This document shows, one piece after another, positions 12,401 through 23,200 of a DNA stretch of 64,000 bases. The stretch comes from Zygnema cylindricum (lineage: Eukaryota > Streptophyta > Zygnematophyceae > Zygnematales > Zygnemataceae), in contig JBBHKE010001732.1 in assembly GCA_037447655.1 (NCBI GenBank), positions 1 to 64,000 on the forward strand. The letters run 5' to 3'. The position numbers and the translations under genes are program-made. How positions within the stretch are numbered: the first letter of the stretch is position 1; every line of letters starts with the position of its first letter. The notes beneath the pieces were generated by a model. The model made no database searches, had not been told where the DNA came from, and was given only the letters and a program-made list of their open reading frames with translations.

Positions 12401-12640
12401 TGTACGACGTATGAATAAGCTAATAATTACGATTTGTGAAATGAATAGTGTACCATCCTGTCAGGTTTGCGACGCTTTGTCGCGTTCCCTAAGATTTGCA
12501 AATTGAATAGTGTACTACCGTGTCAGATTTGCGACGCTTTGTCACGTTCCCTAAGATTTGCGAAATGAATAGTACCGTGTCAAATTTGCGACGCTAATCA
12601 TGATGTCACGTACTTCCACGATACCAAAGAGTACAAAGTA
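12401..12640 (+). repeat. hAT internal direct repeat, right copy
   Basis: Direct (not inverted) copy of 8576-8784, longer by about one 65 bp internal unit. Lies between the transposase start and the right terminus. Confidence 0.85.
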
Positions 12641-12859
12641 CAAGAATGTTGGTTTGTAGGGAAAGTACAAATTTTCATTTATTTTGGTTTTTTGGTTGAC
12701 CGATCGTTACCAACCGTTTTTTTTTTCCTGGTGAATCAACCGACTGTAACTGCCCGACCCCCAAAATTTGGCAGCCGAATCCGTTCCGGATCCGGCGCGG
12801 GCGGTCAGTTAACGGTTGGTCACGGTTTTGGTTGACTGTTTGCGACCTCGGTTGGGTAC

Positions 12860-13017
12860 TAAACTGCCATACATTAAAAAAACCACAAGTACTCCGATGC
12901 AAAGTTGTGAAACCATACTCAAACCTGAATCGCGCCACGCAAACCAAAAATGTCAACAAATCCGAAAACGGCCGATTCTCCACATCTCATCCGCCGATTC
13001 TTCCAGTAATCCTAACA
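12860..13017 (-). repeat. LARD 5' LTR (right), second part
   Basis: Continuation of the LTR after the hAT insertion; matches 5471-5626 of the left LTR (ACATTAAA…CCGCCGATTCTTCCA) and ends CCTAACA. Confidence 0.85.
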
Positions 13018-13690
13018 CAATGTCATGGAAGCTTGATTACAAGAACACTCCAACACAGAGAGATGGGCATGTTGTTCATACATCTAAAGTGTAAAAAGAA
13101 AAAAAAAGTTGAGTTCCATTTGTTTGGTTTCGTTGTTTTCACATTCAACCGTCAAGGATGATGTCATACTGAAAAAAGAAATTGAAACATGTGCAAAAAG
13201 CCACATTTGGACACTTCAAATTTTAGGCGGCACATGGAGATTTGTCTACGGTGCCGAATGTGATATGTACGCGGCTGAGGGAGACCGCCAACAAATGCTG
13301 GTCCGTGTGAGCCACATACACTACAAATTACGTGGCATATAGAATCCTACTCCTTTGTAAATATCTAGTTAAGTAGATTTTTGTCTTTGTGTGGTTAGTT
13401 GATTAGTAAAGGAATCTTTTTGTATGGCGTACCTTGTTCGGTTCGAGCCACATGTATTTATTGTACGGATGGTATGCCTCCGTACGTTCAGCAGCATAGG
13501 CTTCGGTGTATATTAGTAGGACTTAAATAACTTTGAAGGTATGAACATTTTGTAGTCAAAAACTGTACAGCCTGTTTTTGGCATTTTCATCTGTCGATAT
13601 CTCACAGATCTGCTGGCAGAATTACTTGTAATTTTGTGTGTATGATCATTTTGATATTATCTAAACTGTGGTATATTTTCAGAGCCATTG
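13018..13690 (+). other. Unassigned, possible terminal exon fragment
   Basis: An open frame at 13109-13342 ends MLVRVSHIHYKLRGI and follows a pyrimidine-rich stretch with a candidate splice acceptor (…TTTTCACATTCAACCGTCAAG at about 13157), so it could be the last exon of a lost gene. I do not recognise the protein and no upstream exon is visible, because the LARD ends at 13017. The rest (13343-13690) is AT-rich. Confidence 0.25.
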
Positions 13691-15797
13691 TGTTTGTGGT
13701 TTGGGTTTTATCAGTTGTTGAAGTTGCTGTTTTTCAGACCGGTTTTTGTGAAAGTTTCTTGCTTGGTTTGGTTCCGAGATAACTACACCGGCATCCTCAT
13801 CGTCTTCGGTTCCGGCTGTTGTCTCAGAACAACATCAACCACTTTCCGTGTATTGCTCACCACACTTAAGAGATCTGCAATCCCCAAACCCGGTACCTCG
13901 GGGTTTGTGGGTCTCGAACGCCACAACCCTTCGAAAGGTCGAATAACTGGTGTTGATGGAGATAGGGAGCTCGAAGAGACTGAGGCGGAAGGAAAGAAAA
14001 CGGATCCTCTTTAGGTCGGGTAGCAAACCTGCCCATGCTGTTTCGACGGTCGAAGCGGTGCACTCTTTTAGGTTTTGGTAACCCTTGCTTGCTGGTTCCT
14101 TCCCCGTCCCGGGCCTGAGAGGTCACCTTGCCCCTAGACGGTCTACTGGTCGCAGTGGCTTAAGATTGGGTAGGTTGCTAATGTAAAGATGGTGGCACCC
14201 CCGGTTGCTCACGTATTGAGGTTAAAGAGCCACTTTCGGACGAACTGCTCAACACTTCCACTCCACCTCCCACAGGGCGTACGATCCTGGCTCGGTTTAT
14301 TCTGGCTACCCGCTGCACCAACTACTTCTTCACCTTCAACTCATGGAGATTCTGAAGGGCTAAGATTTCTTGCGACCTGGCCAGTTAAGATCTGCCAAAA
14401 TTTCTGGATCCATGTACATCTCAGCTATCAAAGCCTTAGATCTCGTATAGCGCCATACTTCGGGAGGTTGACCAGGGACCCTTCATTTATGGGCCAAACC
14501 CTTCCTACGTGATTTATGAGATATCGGCTGTCTCTAATCTTCTCCGCGGCCTAAGCCTTGGCAGCCTCGGACAATCTAGGGAAGTTCCCGGGAGAAAAGA
14601 CAACGGGTGGTGGAGGAGAGGGTTGCCTCTCTGGGTGTTTTGGAGGAGTCTCACCTATAACAGCCTCAGGCATCATTGCCTTAAAAAACCGCTTTATGTT
14701 TAAAGATGAGGTTAAGGGGACAGGTTCCTCGGGCACTTGTGACTCTTCCTCCCGTGCCACTGCTTCTTGCCTCTCCCACTCTTTTGTCCTGACACCTAAA
14801 AGATCCCTATCCTGAACTTCTCCTCCTCCCATAACCAACTAGAACAGAGAAGCTTAATCCCTTTACCAAAGTACCCCCACCCCAAGCAGCTTTCTTCTTT
14901 AACCTAAAGGGACAAGTTGCTTTTTCACTATTGTATTGCTTTGTTGGAAGTCTAACAAATATTCCCTCAAAACCCACTATTCTGGTCCAAAAGATTTTAG
15001 TAGTCAACCCTGAATGAAAAGCAACCGAAGCTCAAAAAGACTACCAAAGAGAGAACAAGGCACTTCCACGCAAAATAATGGAAAAATAAAAAAATAATAA
15101 GTTGTTTCAGAATTATCAATATCACCTTGCCCTAGAAAAATAGAGATAAAAATAGAATTTAAAATAATACCAATTGAGCTCAACACACCCCATAAGCAAC
15201 ATTGACAACAAGAGGAGACGAAATCTCTCTCAAAGACACCGAAACAGGTAATGTCCTCTTTAACTCCTCGGTTTCCGCAAACAGGAACCGGCAAGACCCC
15301 TCTCGGTATGAAAGAGCCACAAGTCCCAAATTGCCCAAAAAAGAAAAATAGTGCCAACTACCCAACTGGACTACGATTTCCACAAGGGACCAATGCAAAC
15401 CAAGATGGCAATAGGGTCACAATCATATAACAAACAAAAATTCTCCCAAAGAAGTTTGCTAGAATTTTCTAAGGGTTTTCTCAGAAAACAGTAAGAAACA
15501 ACAACTTGTCTCATTCAGCACCAACCGCCTTATACAACAGAGTTTGTCCGGTTTCTGATCGAAAAGGTCAACGCAATGCAAGAGCCAATGAGCGGAGAGT
15601 AATTGCTATCGTACTGACAAATAAAGCCATACCACACATAGGGCAAAAAACTATACTTCAAACTACGACTAAATCCGATACTGAGAGTCCAAATAAAAAC
15701 CACTAATCTACCAAAAATCATGAACTGGCGCTGGGACACCTGACTTTCACCTAGGGTAATTAATGGACCAAAAGTTGGATGAACCTGAACTGAATTC
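13691..15797. other. Unassigned, relatively GC-rich segment
   Basis: 13.7-14.9 kb is visibly richer in GC than its surroundings. Overlapping frames of 60-120 codons exist on both strands, several Pro/Ser-rich (for example minus 14551-14838 with PPKHPERQPSPPPP), but none has a recognisable domain. 13741-13834 shares a coding-like block (ASSSSSVPAVVSEQ in one frame) with the copia at 56187-56280. From 14.9 to 15.8 kb I see no feature. Possibly a decayed retroelement or captured gene piece. Confidence 0.35.
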
Positions 15798-16835
15798 TGA
15801 AACTCTGTGTCCTATATTGGACAATAGAGTTCAGAAAGCCTCTAGATAGTTATTAACTAACCCACTTTCAATGGCAACCACTGCTACCAAAGCAGACAAG
15901 TAGACAATTTGAATGCACTCTTGTACAGCTTGGACTCCGCTGAGTCTGTAGGAAAAAGAATCTTTGAAAACGCCCATTCAAGCGATAAGTTATAATCCGG
16001 CAAAAATGTCAATTTATACAACAACTCAAAGAGAGAGGAGACCATCTAGCAGATTTTTCTTAGTCCAAGCTCCCTCTCACAACCCATATCTACTAACTGT
16101 ACGAACGAATCAGAATATTGTACAGTACATAAAAGTACTATTGCCGATGTACTTTTTGTACGACCTTTATACAACAAGGCCATTAAGCGGACGTGTGTCC
16201 ATTTTCCACTCGTCTGTACGTTCCTCGGAATTCCTGCGACCGAATGTTATCTCTCCACGTGGCGCTAGGTCATGCCACTTCACTAAATGCCAAAGTGAAC
16301 ATTCCAAGATTTCGGCGATGATGTGCGCCGTTGGATTTGACTGGAAATGCAATCTCAGCTGTTATAAATACTTGCGCGATATTTGTTTCGCTGTCGAAAC
16401 AAAATGCGCGGTATCCATTTCAAAGTAGTATCGTACTTCGTACTTTATAAAACTGTATCTATGCATGCCGTATAGAGTTTTAGTTAAATGAATTTGTTCT
16501 CTCCTAAATAAATATATATTTATTACATACTATAGCATTTAGCATTGGTCCTAGTCTAATAGGATAAAGCTGACCGGTATCGGCCAACTTGACGAACGGC
16601 AGGTATCGGGATCAAATCCCGAGTTCGTCAGGTATATTTTTAGTAACCTACTAAAATTAACTGCCAATTGAACTTAGGCAGCCATGGATCAACCACCCTC
16701 TCTATCCTTCTGTGACTACAAAAAGTATGGGGGCTAGAGAGAGGAGGTAAAGGTAGGTTGTCCGTCCTTTACTTTTCCTTTTATACTAACATATTTAAAC
16801 CTAGAAAATACTCTAGAATTCTATTAATTTCAACA
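15798..16835 (-). repeat. Copia family-1 LTR, minus orientation, apparently solo
   Basis: About 1 kb, same family as the LTRs at 19254, 24602 and 33094. The plus-strand right end reads …CTATTAATTTCAACA (LTR start TGTTGAAAT on minus). The left end is uncertain by a few bases (CTCTGTGTCCTATATTGG after it). No internal region of matching orientation adjoins it. Includes the hairpin/tRNA-like zone near 16556-16690. Confidence 0.75.
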
Positions 16836-17682
16836 AATTCCTACTGACATCTAACAGCAAAATCTAGATGAAAATCCAAAAAGTTACGTGGCAATCCACA
16901 ATGTACCCCCCACGAGGGCTGGCGGAAGCTACTTCATGTAACGGAATTGCAATCTTTAAGACAGGAGAACTTAGCTGTCCGACCTCTGTTAGGCATGAAA
17001 CAAAGTGAGTCCCGCTCACTTTGGTAAATACAACAATCTCGTCCGGTTGGGTGCACTCACTCCTCCGTACTCTGATGACCGTATAGGTTAAAAAGGGCTC
17101 GATAATCCTTGGTAATATCAAGGTGTGCTAGAAACGCACACGAGCTTGGCAGAGCTGCCTATTCTGAGTACCAATGGAAGTCTCAAAATTGCACCAATGT
17201 CGGCCGACGACACGTAGGAAGTCATGAGTGGATATTGGATATAACGGGGAGAGCAACTACGGCTGAAGAAACTGCGTGCGTCAACGGGACGGCCATTTCG
17301 TACCATGGTCGTATAAAAAGTATAGCGGCACTTGTATTTTCTTCTACTTTACAGTCATAGGATTGATTGGGTACACTGGTAGTATGGGGTTAAAAAAGGG
17401 AGTTGAAGACTTAGAACTTTTTAGGCACCATTCTCTGAGAGACCTTTTGTATTTATAGGCTATATTTGGCTAGCAATAACTTAATGCTCAAGGGAGTAAC
17501 TTCAGAGATTCTTTTTGCTGCAAACTTAGGGGAGTCGAGGCTACAAAGGGGTGTAGTTGGTGAGATTTTTTGCATGCCAGTGTGGCACTTATTCAATGGG
17601 AAAGTCAAAAAGGCAAATATTATCCTAGATGGCTTCATATAAAGTGGACATTCAATAGACCAATGGAGGTCACAGAATTACA
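16836..17682 (+). repeat. Diverged copia family-1 LTR, plus orientation, 5' truncated
   Basis: Ends GTCACAGAATTACA, immediately followed by the family's PBS-like CGTTATGGGCCCACC. The region 17330-17682 aligns by eye with the 3' part of the LTR at 29686-30651 (GATTCTTTTTGCT…GGAGTC…). Its first part is diverged and lacks a clear TGTTG start. It stands head to head with the LTR at 15798-16835. Confidence 0.6.
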
Positions 17683-17686
17683 CGTT

Positions 17687-17968
17687 ATGGGCCCACCCCC
17701 TAGGGTGCCGATTTTCAGTGGAATGGGGTTTATATACTAGAAAACCATGATCCGGGGTGCATTGTTTGAAAAACGGCTATGGGGCATTCTGACTGGTCGT
17801 GTGCAGCGACCAACTGCAAAATTGGGAGTTCCACCTAGATTTGGAGGATCTAAATTCAGAAGAGGATCGGTGGGGGCAGAGGTGTTGTTTTTAGGAAGAT
17901 TCAATTTCGTACATGCGTGCGCATATTTGTATTTGTACGTAATTACCGGAAGTACTGTGGAGGCTTGA
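17687..17968 (+). pseudogene. Copia family-1 gag N-terminal fragment
   Basis: Starts at ATG 17687 just after the PBS-like sequence. The translation keeps family landmarks: GALFEKRLWGIL…GRVQRP and PPRFGG, matching the same region of the copies at 24596 and 33089. One in-frame stop (TAG) precedes the second Met. Similarity stops near 17890, and the frame then runs on into unrelated DNA to 17968. In intact copia elements gag forms the particle shell that packages the RNA; this is only about the first 65 codons. Confidence 0.75.
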
Positions 17969-18041
17969 ACAGAATAGGGGGAGTAAGCGTACGAGTGAAA
18001 TTAAAGCGACGTAAGGAACAAATTGAGTTGAGAAGAAAACA

Positions 18042-18462
18042 TTGGGAAATAAACAATGGATCGCGAAGCGATCCGATGTGAAATGTACAAAATTTTTAAA
18101 GTGTACGCCGGCCGTAGAGGACATAATGCGACAGGTGGCATTTATGGAAAAAAAGATGCCGTTGGTAATTAGAATCAATTTTGGACGGACATACTTTGAA
18201 TCTGACCGTCGGAATTTACAGATTGGTACGCAGTTTCGATACGGACAAGATTTGGACGGTACAATTTAATTTCGACGAGTGGTTCGTGGTACATTTGGAA
18301 GGCGTACGGCGTCTGCCAACATTTTCAAGGGATCTCAATTTTATGATGACGTATTATCAAGTGGACCGTACTTATGCAATGTCGTTCACTACGTGGTTTT
18401 GTCTACAGGTGACTAAACAAGCTATCACTAAGCAGCCGCATTTTGTGGACACGTCAATGTAA
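18042..18462 (+). other. Two overlapping unidentified open frames
   Basis: Frame 18042-18269 (from ATTGGGAAATAAAC) and frame 18181-18462 (TTG start only; …VQFNFDEWFVVHLEGV…, ends HFVDTSM). The second has a mixed, protein-like composition rich in aromatic residues, and an AATAAA-like signal (GAATAAACA) follows at about 18471. There is no good ATG and I recognise no family. Could be a fragment of a captured gene or chance. Confidence 0.25.
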
Positions 18463-19253
18463 ATATTTTGAATAAACATTTTATTGTCTTATGTGTATTA
18501 ATAATTTAGTATTGATTATTAGAGTTTCTATTCAGGTGATCATTTAGGGTTTTGGCAATTTAATTTGTGTGTATGTAGTGTTGTACTTGCAGACAAGTGT
18601 ACTCTTATGATTGGTCGACTCTTAGATGTACACTTATGGTAAGGCTATTTGTCGTGGTAGGTTATTATAGTTAATTACTACTTAGTGGAAGTTACGTTGG
18701 TTAATTTGACACGTAGCGATTTGTTGACAGCTCACAAATGTGTATATAGATTTGAGCTTCATTAGGAAAAACATCAATGCTTGTTCAGAAAAGTAGGGAC
18801 GAAAGATGAAGTAATTTAGGGTTGTTGATTAGGTCATGCATTTGAATGATACATTTATTATTTGATTATACTGTTGTTTATGTGTGATGCATTCATTTAT
18901 TGTTATTTATATATGTATATACTTGTTTGTTATGCATTATTTATGCATTTGTTCTAGGGTTTCTTGTGATTTTCATGTAACCTTCGATGTTATTCATGCG
19001 TTTGTGTGCGCATGTTGTTCTTTCAGTGTATGGATTGTTAATGCATCTGTGTATGAATTTTTTTGCGTCTCTGTTGCATTGTTTTAGGGTATGTTATGAT
19101 TTTCATCTTACCCTAATTGTTGTTTGTTGCGTCTGTCAATGTATATGTGTCATTTGGAGAAAGCATTTCAATATGGTAGTTCATTAACCTAGTTTTTTGT
19201 TTAATAGTTTGGGTGGCTTTTGCGGTCTATCTTAGACCAAAGAACAACAAGAG
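18463..19253. other. AT-rich intergenic
   Basis: No gene. A diverged direct repeat of about 130 bp is visible: TAGGGTTTCTTGTGATTTTC (from about 18954) recurs as TAGGGTATGTTATGATTTTC (from about 19085), each followed by GTTGTT…GCGTCTGT-like sequence. Confidence 0.5.
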
Positions 19254-20253
19254 TGCAATTCTGTGTCCTCTATTTGGACCAAGAATGAGGAAGCCTCTAG
19301 GTAGTTTTTGACTAACCCACTATCAACGAAAGCCACTCCTATCCAAGCACATAAATATATAACTTGACTGCACCCCTGTGCAGTCTGGACTCCCCTGAGT
19401 CCACAGCAAAAGGAATCAATGAAAACGCCTTACCAGGCAAATAATTATCAAGTGGCAAAAATGCCAATATATATACAAGCTTGTTGGGAGAGAGGCGGCT
19501 ACCTCCTCAATTCTCTAAGTTCTAAACCCCTCTCACAACCCTTATCTACTGATGTACGAACCAATCAGAAGACCGTTTAATACATACAAGTACTATGCCC
19601 GATGTACATTTTGTACAGCTGGTGTACGACAAGGCCATGGAGGGGACGTCTGTCTCCTTTGGACTTGCCCTTATGCTCCTCGGGATTCCCGCTTCCCAAT
19701 GATATCTTGTCACGTGTCGACAGGTCATGTTACATCCGCAAACCGCGAAGACGGCCATACCGAGATCCCGGCGATGGTGCGGGCCGTTGGATCCTAAACC
19801 GGCTTTTAATGTTCGCCGTCCAAAATAGCAAATGTCCGGTACATTTGTTTCGTGCGTACTAAAACCAAACTAGTCTCTATGTCTTTAATTTGGTATTCCG
19901 TTAATCGGATTAATGCTATAGCTAATGTTTAAATAGCTATCGAACCCTATGTATCCTAACGGACTTCTACGACAGACTGGTAAGGTTTGACGGCTACGCC
20001 TCGCCTTACCGGTCGGAGGTTCGAGTCCTGCCGGACTTAACCTTTTTAGTTGAGAGTGACTTGGGTCACTCTTAAGCCCTGCTTATGGAGCTAAGGCAGC
20101 CATGGCTCCACCGCCCTTCTCTTTCCTTTAGTGACTACAACAAGTATGGGGGTCAGAGAGAGAAGGTGGAGGCAAGTTGCCTCTGCTTTTCTTTTCTTTC
20201 TTAGTTTAATTAAGACCTAGAAAATACCTCCCCTAAATCTAGTGATTTCAACA
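19254..20253 (-). repeat. Element 1 3' LTR
   Basis: 1000 bp. Carries a GAGAGTGACTT-GGGTCACTC hairpin (about 20054-20075) and a tRNA-like segment with a consensus Pol III B box (GGTTCGAGTCC, about 20018-20028). Confidence 0.9.
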
Positions 20254-20266
20254 CTCCCCTTATTTT

Positions 20267-23200
20267 CTAGTCTAATTTAAATTTCTCTTTTAATCCACAT
20301 TTTTCTCTACAATACTTTAGCTTGGGAGACGGTACAGGCTTTGTCATCATAGCACCCACCATTTCCCCATCACTTCTATATACCAAATTCACAATTTTAT
20401 TTTCCACTTTTTCCCTCACAAAGCTCAATCTTATATCCATATGTTTAGCTTTGAAATGGTGTTTTGGATTGGCTGCAATTGCAATTGCAGCTTGATTGTC
20501 ACAAAACACTTCATGTACTCCCTTCTTCATGTACCCCAATTCTTGCAACAAGGACTTCACCCACATCAGCTCTTTCACAACAGAACAACATGCCATGTAC
20601 TCAGCCTCGATAGTGGACTGAGCAACAACCTTTTGTTGCTTGCTGCTCCAACAAGAAGCACCTTCTCCCACATACAATACATACCCAGAAGTACATCTTC
20701 TCATAGGTGCATCACCATAACTGGCATCACTCCAAGTAGTGATGTCAGTGTGCTCCCCTCCCAAATGCAACCATAGATCCCTAGTTCCCACCAGGTATCT
20801 CATTACACTCTTGGCTGCCTCCCAGTCTCTCTTTCTAGGATCATTAAGACTCATACTGAGGACTCCAACTGCTGTAGCTATGTCACGTCTACTACAATTT
20901 ATAAAGTAAATCAAACTTCCTACAACCTGTCTGTAGGGAATAGATTTCATAAACTGCCTCTCTTCAGGACTCATCTGATCATCTAACATTATCACTCCTC
21001 CTTCTACACTTCCATCAGTTACTTTCTTTAAGTCCATGGGAGTGGTACAACTGTTTGCATTCTCCATCTGGAATTTTTCCAACATATTTCCTATAGCCTC
21101 TTTCTGTGTAAGTTTGCTGATCCTCTTCTTCCTATTTCTTTCCATTCGAATTCCCAGAATATATTTAGCCTCTCCTAAATCCTTCATGTCAAATCTACTT
21201 CCCAGATCTTTCTTTAACCTTTTTATCTTCTCCATAGACTTACTCAATACCACCAAATCATCCACATAAATTGCAATAAAAATCACACCATTCTCATCCT
21301 CAAACATATAAATAGAATGGTCAGAATTGATCCGAATATACCCCAGACTGGTAAGAAACTCATCTAATTTCTTATTCCATTCTCTGAGGCCTGCTTTGGT
21401 CCATATAAGGACTTTATAAGTCTGCAAACTTTGCTTTCCTCTCCTTCTTCTAGAAATCCCTCTGGTTGTCGCATGAAGATTTCTTCCTCTAGTTCACCGT
21501 TGAGGAAGGCGGTTTTGATATCCATCTGGTGAATTTCCATGTCTTCCGCGGCTGCTAGACTAAGGAGAATCCTTACAGATGGGAATCGAACTACCGGAGC
21601 AAAGGTCTCCTCATAATCTATTCCTTCTTTTTGAGTGAACCCTTTTGCCACCAGCCGAGCTTTAAATTTCTCAATGGTGTTATCTGGATTCAGTTTCAGT
21701 TTAAATACCCATTTACACCCAATGGGTTTTCTATCTGGTGGAGAGTCCACCAGCTCCCAAGTATTTGCCTCCATGATTGAAGCCATCTCATCATTTATGG
21801 CTCTGACCCACCTTTCTTTCTCTGGACTGTCCATTGCCTCCGAGTATGACTGAGGCTCATCTGGATGAGAAAGCTCTGTTACCTTACAAGCAGCCTGTTT
21901 TTCTTGAAGCCTTGTGCTTCTCCTCCGTCCTCCCTCAAAGTCCGAAGCTGGAATGGAGGGAAGTCTTGGATTCCTCCGAACTGTCTCATCAGCTCCCCTA
22001 TCCATGGGAACCGGTTCTGACTCCTCTTCCTCAAAGGGTGTAGGAATATGAGGAGGTTCTGGTATATCTCCCCCATCTTTTTCTTCCCCTCGATCTACAA
22101 TGATGTTTTCACTAGTGTCCCTTTTGGGAAGATCTGAGTCCTCCTCACTCTTGAACTCAAAGCTGATTCTGATTTTCTTAGTGTATTTGAAGGGATCAAA
22201 AGACTTCCATTCGTCCATGACAACTAGATGCTTTACCAGAATGATATCTTGTTTAGCTAAGTCATAAACTCTATAACCCTTGACATCCTCATCATATCCC
22301 ACAAAATATACCGGTTTCCCTTTAGCATCTAGTTTCCAGTTTTTCTTATCTGTGTCAAGACTGTAAACTTGACTACCGAATACTTTCAAGTGGGAAACAT
22401 TTGGTTTCTTTCCAACCCACCTCTCATAAGGGGTCATTCCTTTAACACCTGTGGTGAGGACTCTATTTTTAATGTAGTTAGCACAGTTCATGGCCTCTGC
22501 CCAAAATCTCCTTCCTATTTTCTTATCTGCCAACATGCAGCACACACTCTCTCCCAAAGTCCGGTTTAACCTCTCAGCTACCCCATTTTGTTCTGGATTA
22601 TTCGGTACAGTTTTCTGATGCTGAACTCCCTCATCTCTCAAATAATCCTCAAACTGGTTAGAGGTGTAATCTCCCCCATTATCACTCCTTATTCTCTTAA
22701 TGGTGGTTCCGTGCAACTTCTCACTCCAAGCTTTGTATTCTTTAAAGTATTTTGGTGTTTCAGACTTTGTTTTCAGGAAGTAGACTCTGGAATATCTGGA
22801 CCAATCATCGGTAATTGTCAACATATACCTCTTTCCTCCAACCGAAGGCACCCTTGCTGGTCCCCATATATCTATGTGGACCAGATCTAGTACTTTCTCA
22901 CCTCTATATGTGGCAGTTTTGGGAAAGGGAAGTCTGTGAGCCTTACCTTGGGCACAGCCACTACAATAATCCATCATCTCATTATCCCCAAACTGAATGC
23001 CCTCTACTACACCCAACTTCTTCATTTCCCTCAGTCTATCAAAATGTACATGTCCCAAACGCTTATGCTAGATCATCAAGCTCGGAACACCACCATAGTA
23101 AGCACTCTTCTTTTCATTACTCAGGTTAAGCCTAAACATTCCTTGGCTACCCTTATCAGCTGTGAAGTAGACTTCATCTCCATACTTAGCTGTAAAGACT

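Larger units (their letters stand above)
8362..12851 (-). mobile_element. hAT-superfamily DNA transposon inside the LARD LTR
   Basis: The left end CCGAGGTTTCAAAAGTCAA and the reverse-complemented right end CCGAGGTCGCAAACAGTCAA are imperfect terminal inverted repeats. Flanking octamers TGGGGTAC (8354-8361) and TTGGGTAC (12852-12859) match 7 of 8, the size expected for hAT. Removing the element and one octamer joins the two LTR halves in register with the intact left LTR, which proves the boundaries. It carries a dead transposase on the minus strand and, outside it, a pair of long direct repeats (8576-8784 and 12401-12640). Ends of TA-flanked MITEs lie at about 9123 and 9278. Confidence 0.88.
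4905..13017 (-). mobile_element. LARD-like non-autonomous LTR retrotransposon, split by a hAT
   Basis: Two LTRs (4905-5626, and 7803-13017 once the hAT at 8362-12851 is removed) begin TGTTAAAAATCGATAA and end near AATCCAAACA / AATCCTAACA. The internal region is only 2.2 kb. Orientation is minus: a PBS matching TGGTATCGGAGCCAGG lies at 7785-7800 beside the right LTR, and a purine tract (AAGAGGGGGAT on the minus strand) lies at 5627-5637 beside the left LTR. The internal DNA lacks gag, PR, IN and RT; only some 25 codons like a pol C-terminal tail remain next to the PPT. Flanks TAATG and CAATG are a near-match target duplication. Its PPT and termini match the copia at 38776-44035, the likely source family. 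Confidence 0.8.

Noticed and set aside
8576-12640. Direct repeats as LTRs of a further retrotransposon
   Set aside because: They contain internal 65-bp tandem units, lack TG…CA ends, PBS or PPT, and the DNA between them is a hAT transposase.
16556-16640. tRNA gene
   Set aside because: B-box-like GGGATCAAATCC is present but the acceptor and D stems do not pair; it is part of the LTR's tRNA-like block.
18884-19187. Small Cys/Phe-rich plus-strand frames
   Set aside because: Overlapping frames of similar composition in a diverged repeat; no motif.
19980-20035. Functional tRNA gene with long variable arm
   Set aside because: The B box is good but the 5' acceptor strand does not pair with GCCGGAC; it lies inside both LTRs of element 1.
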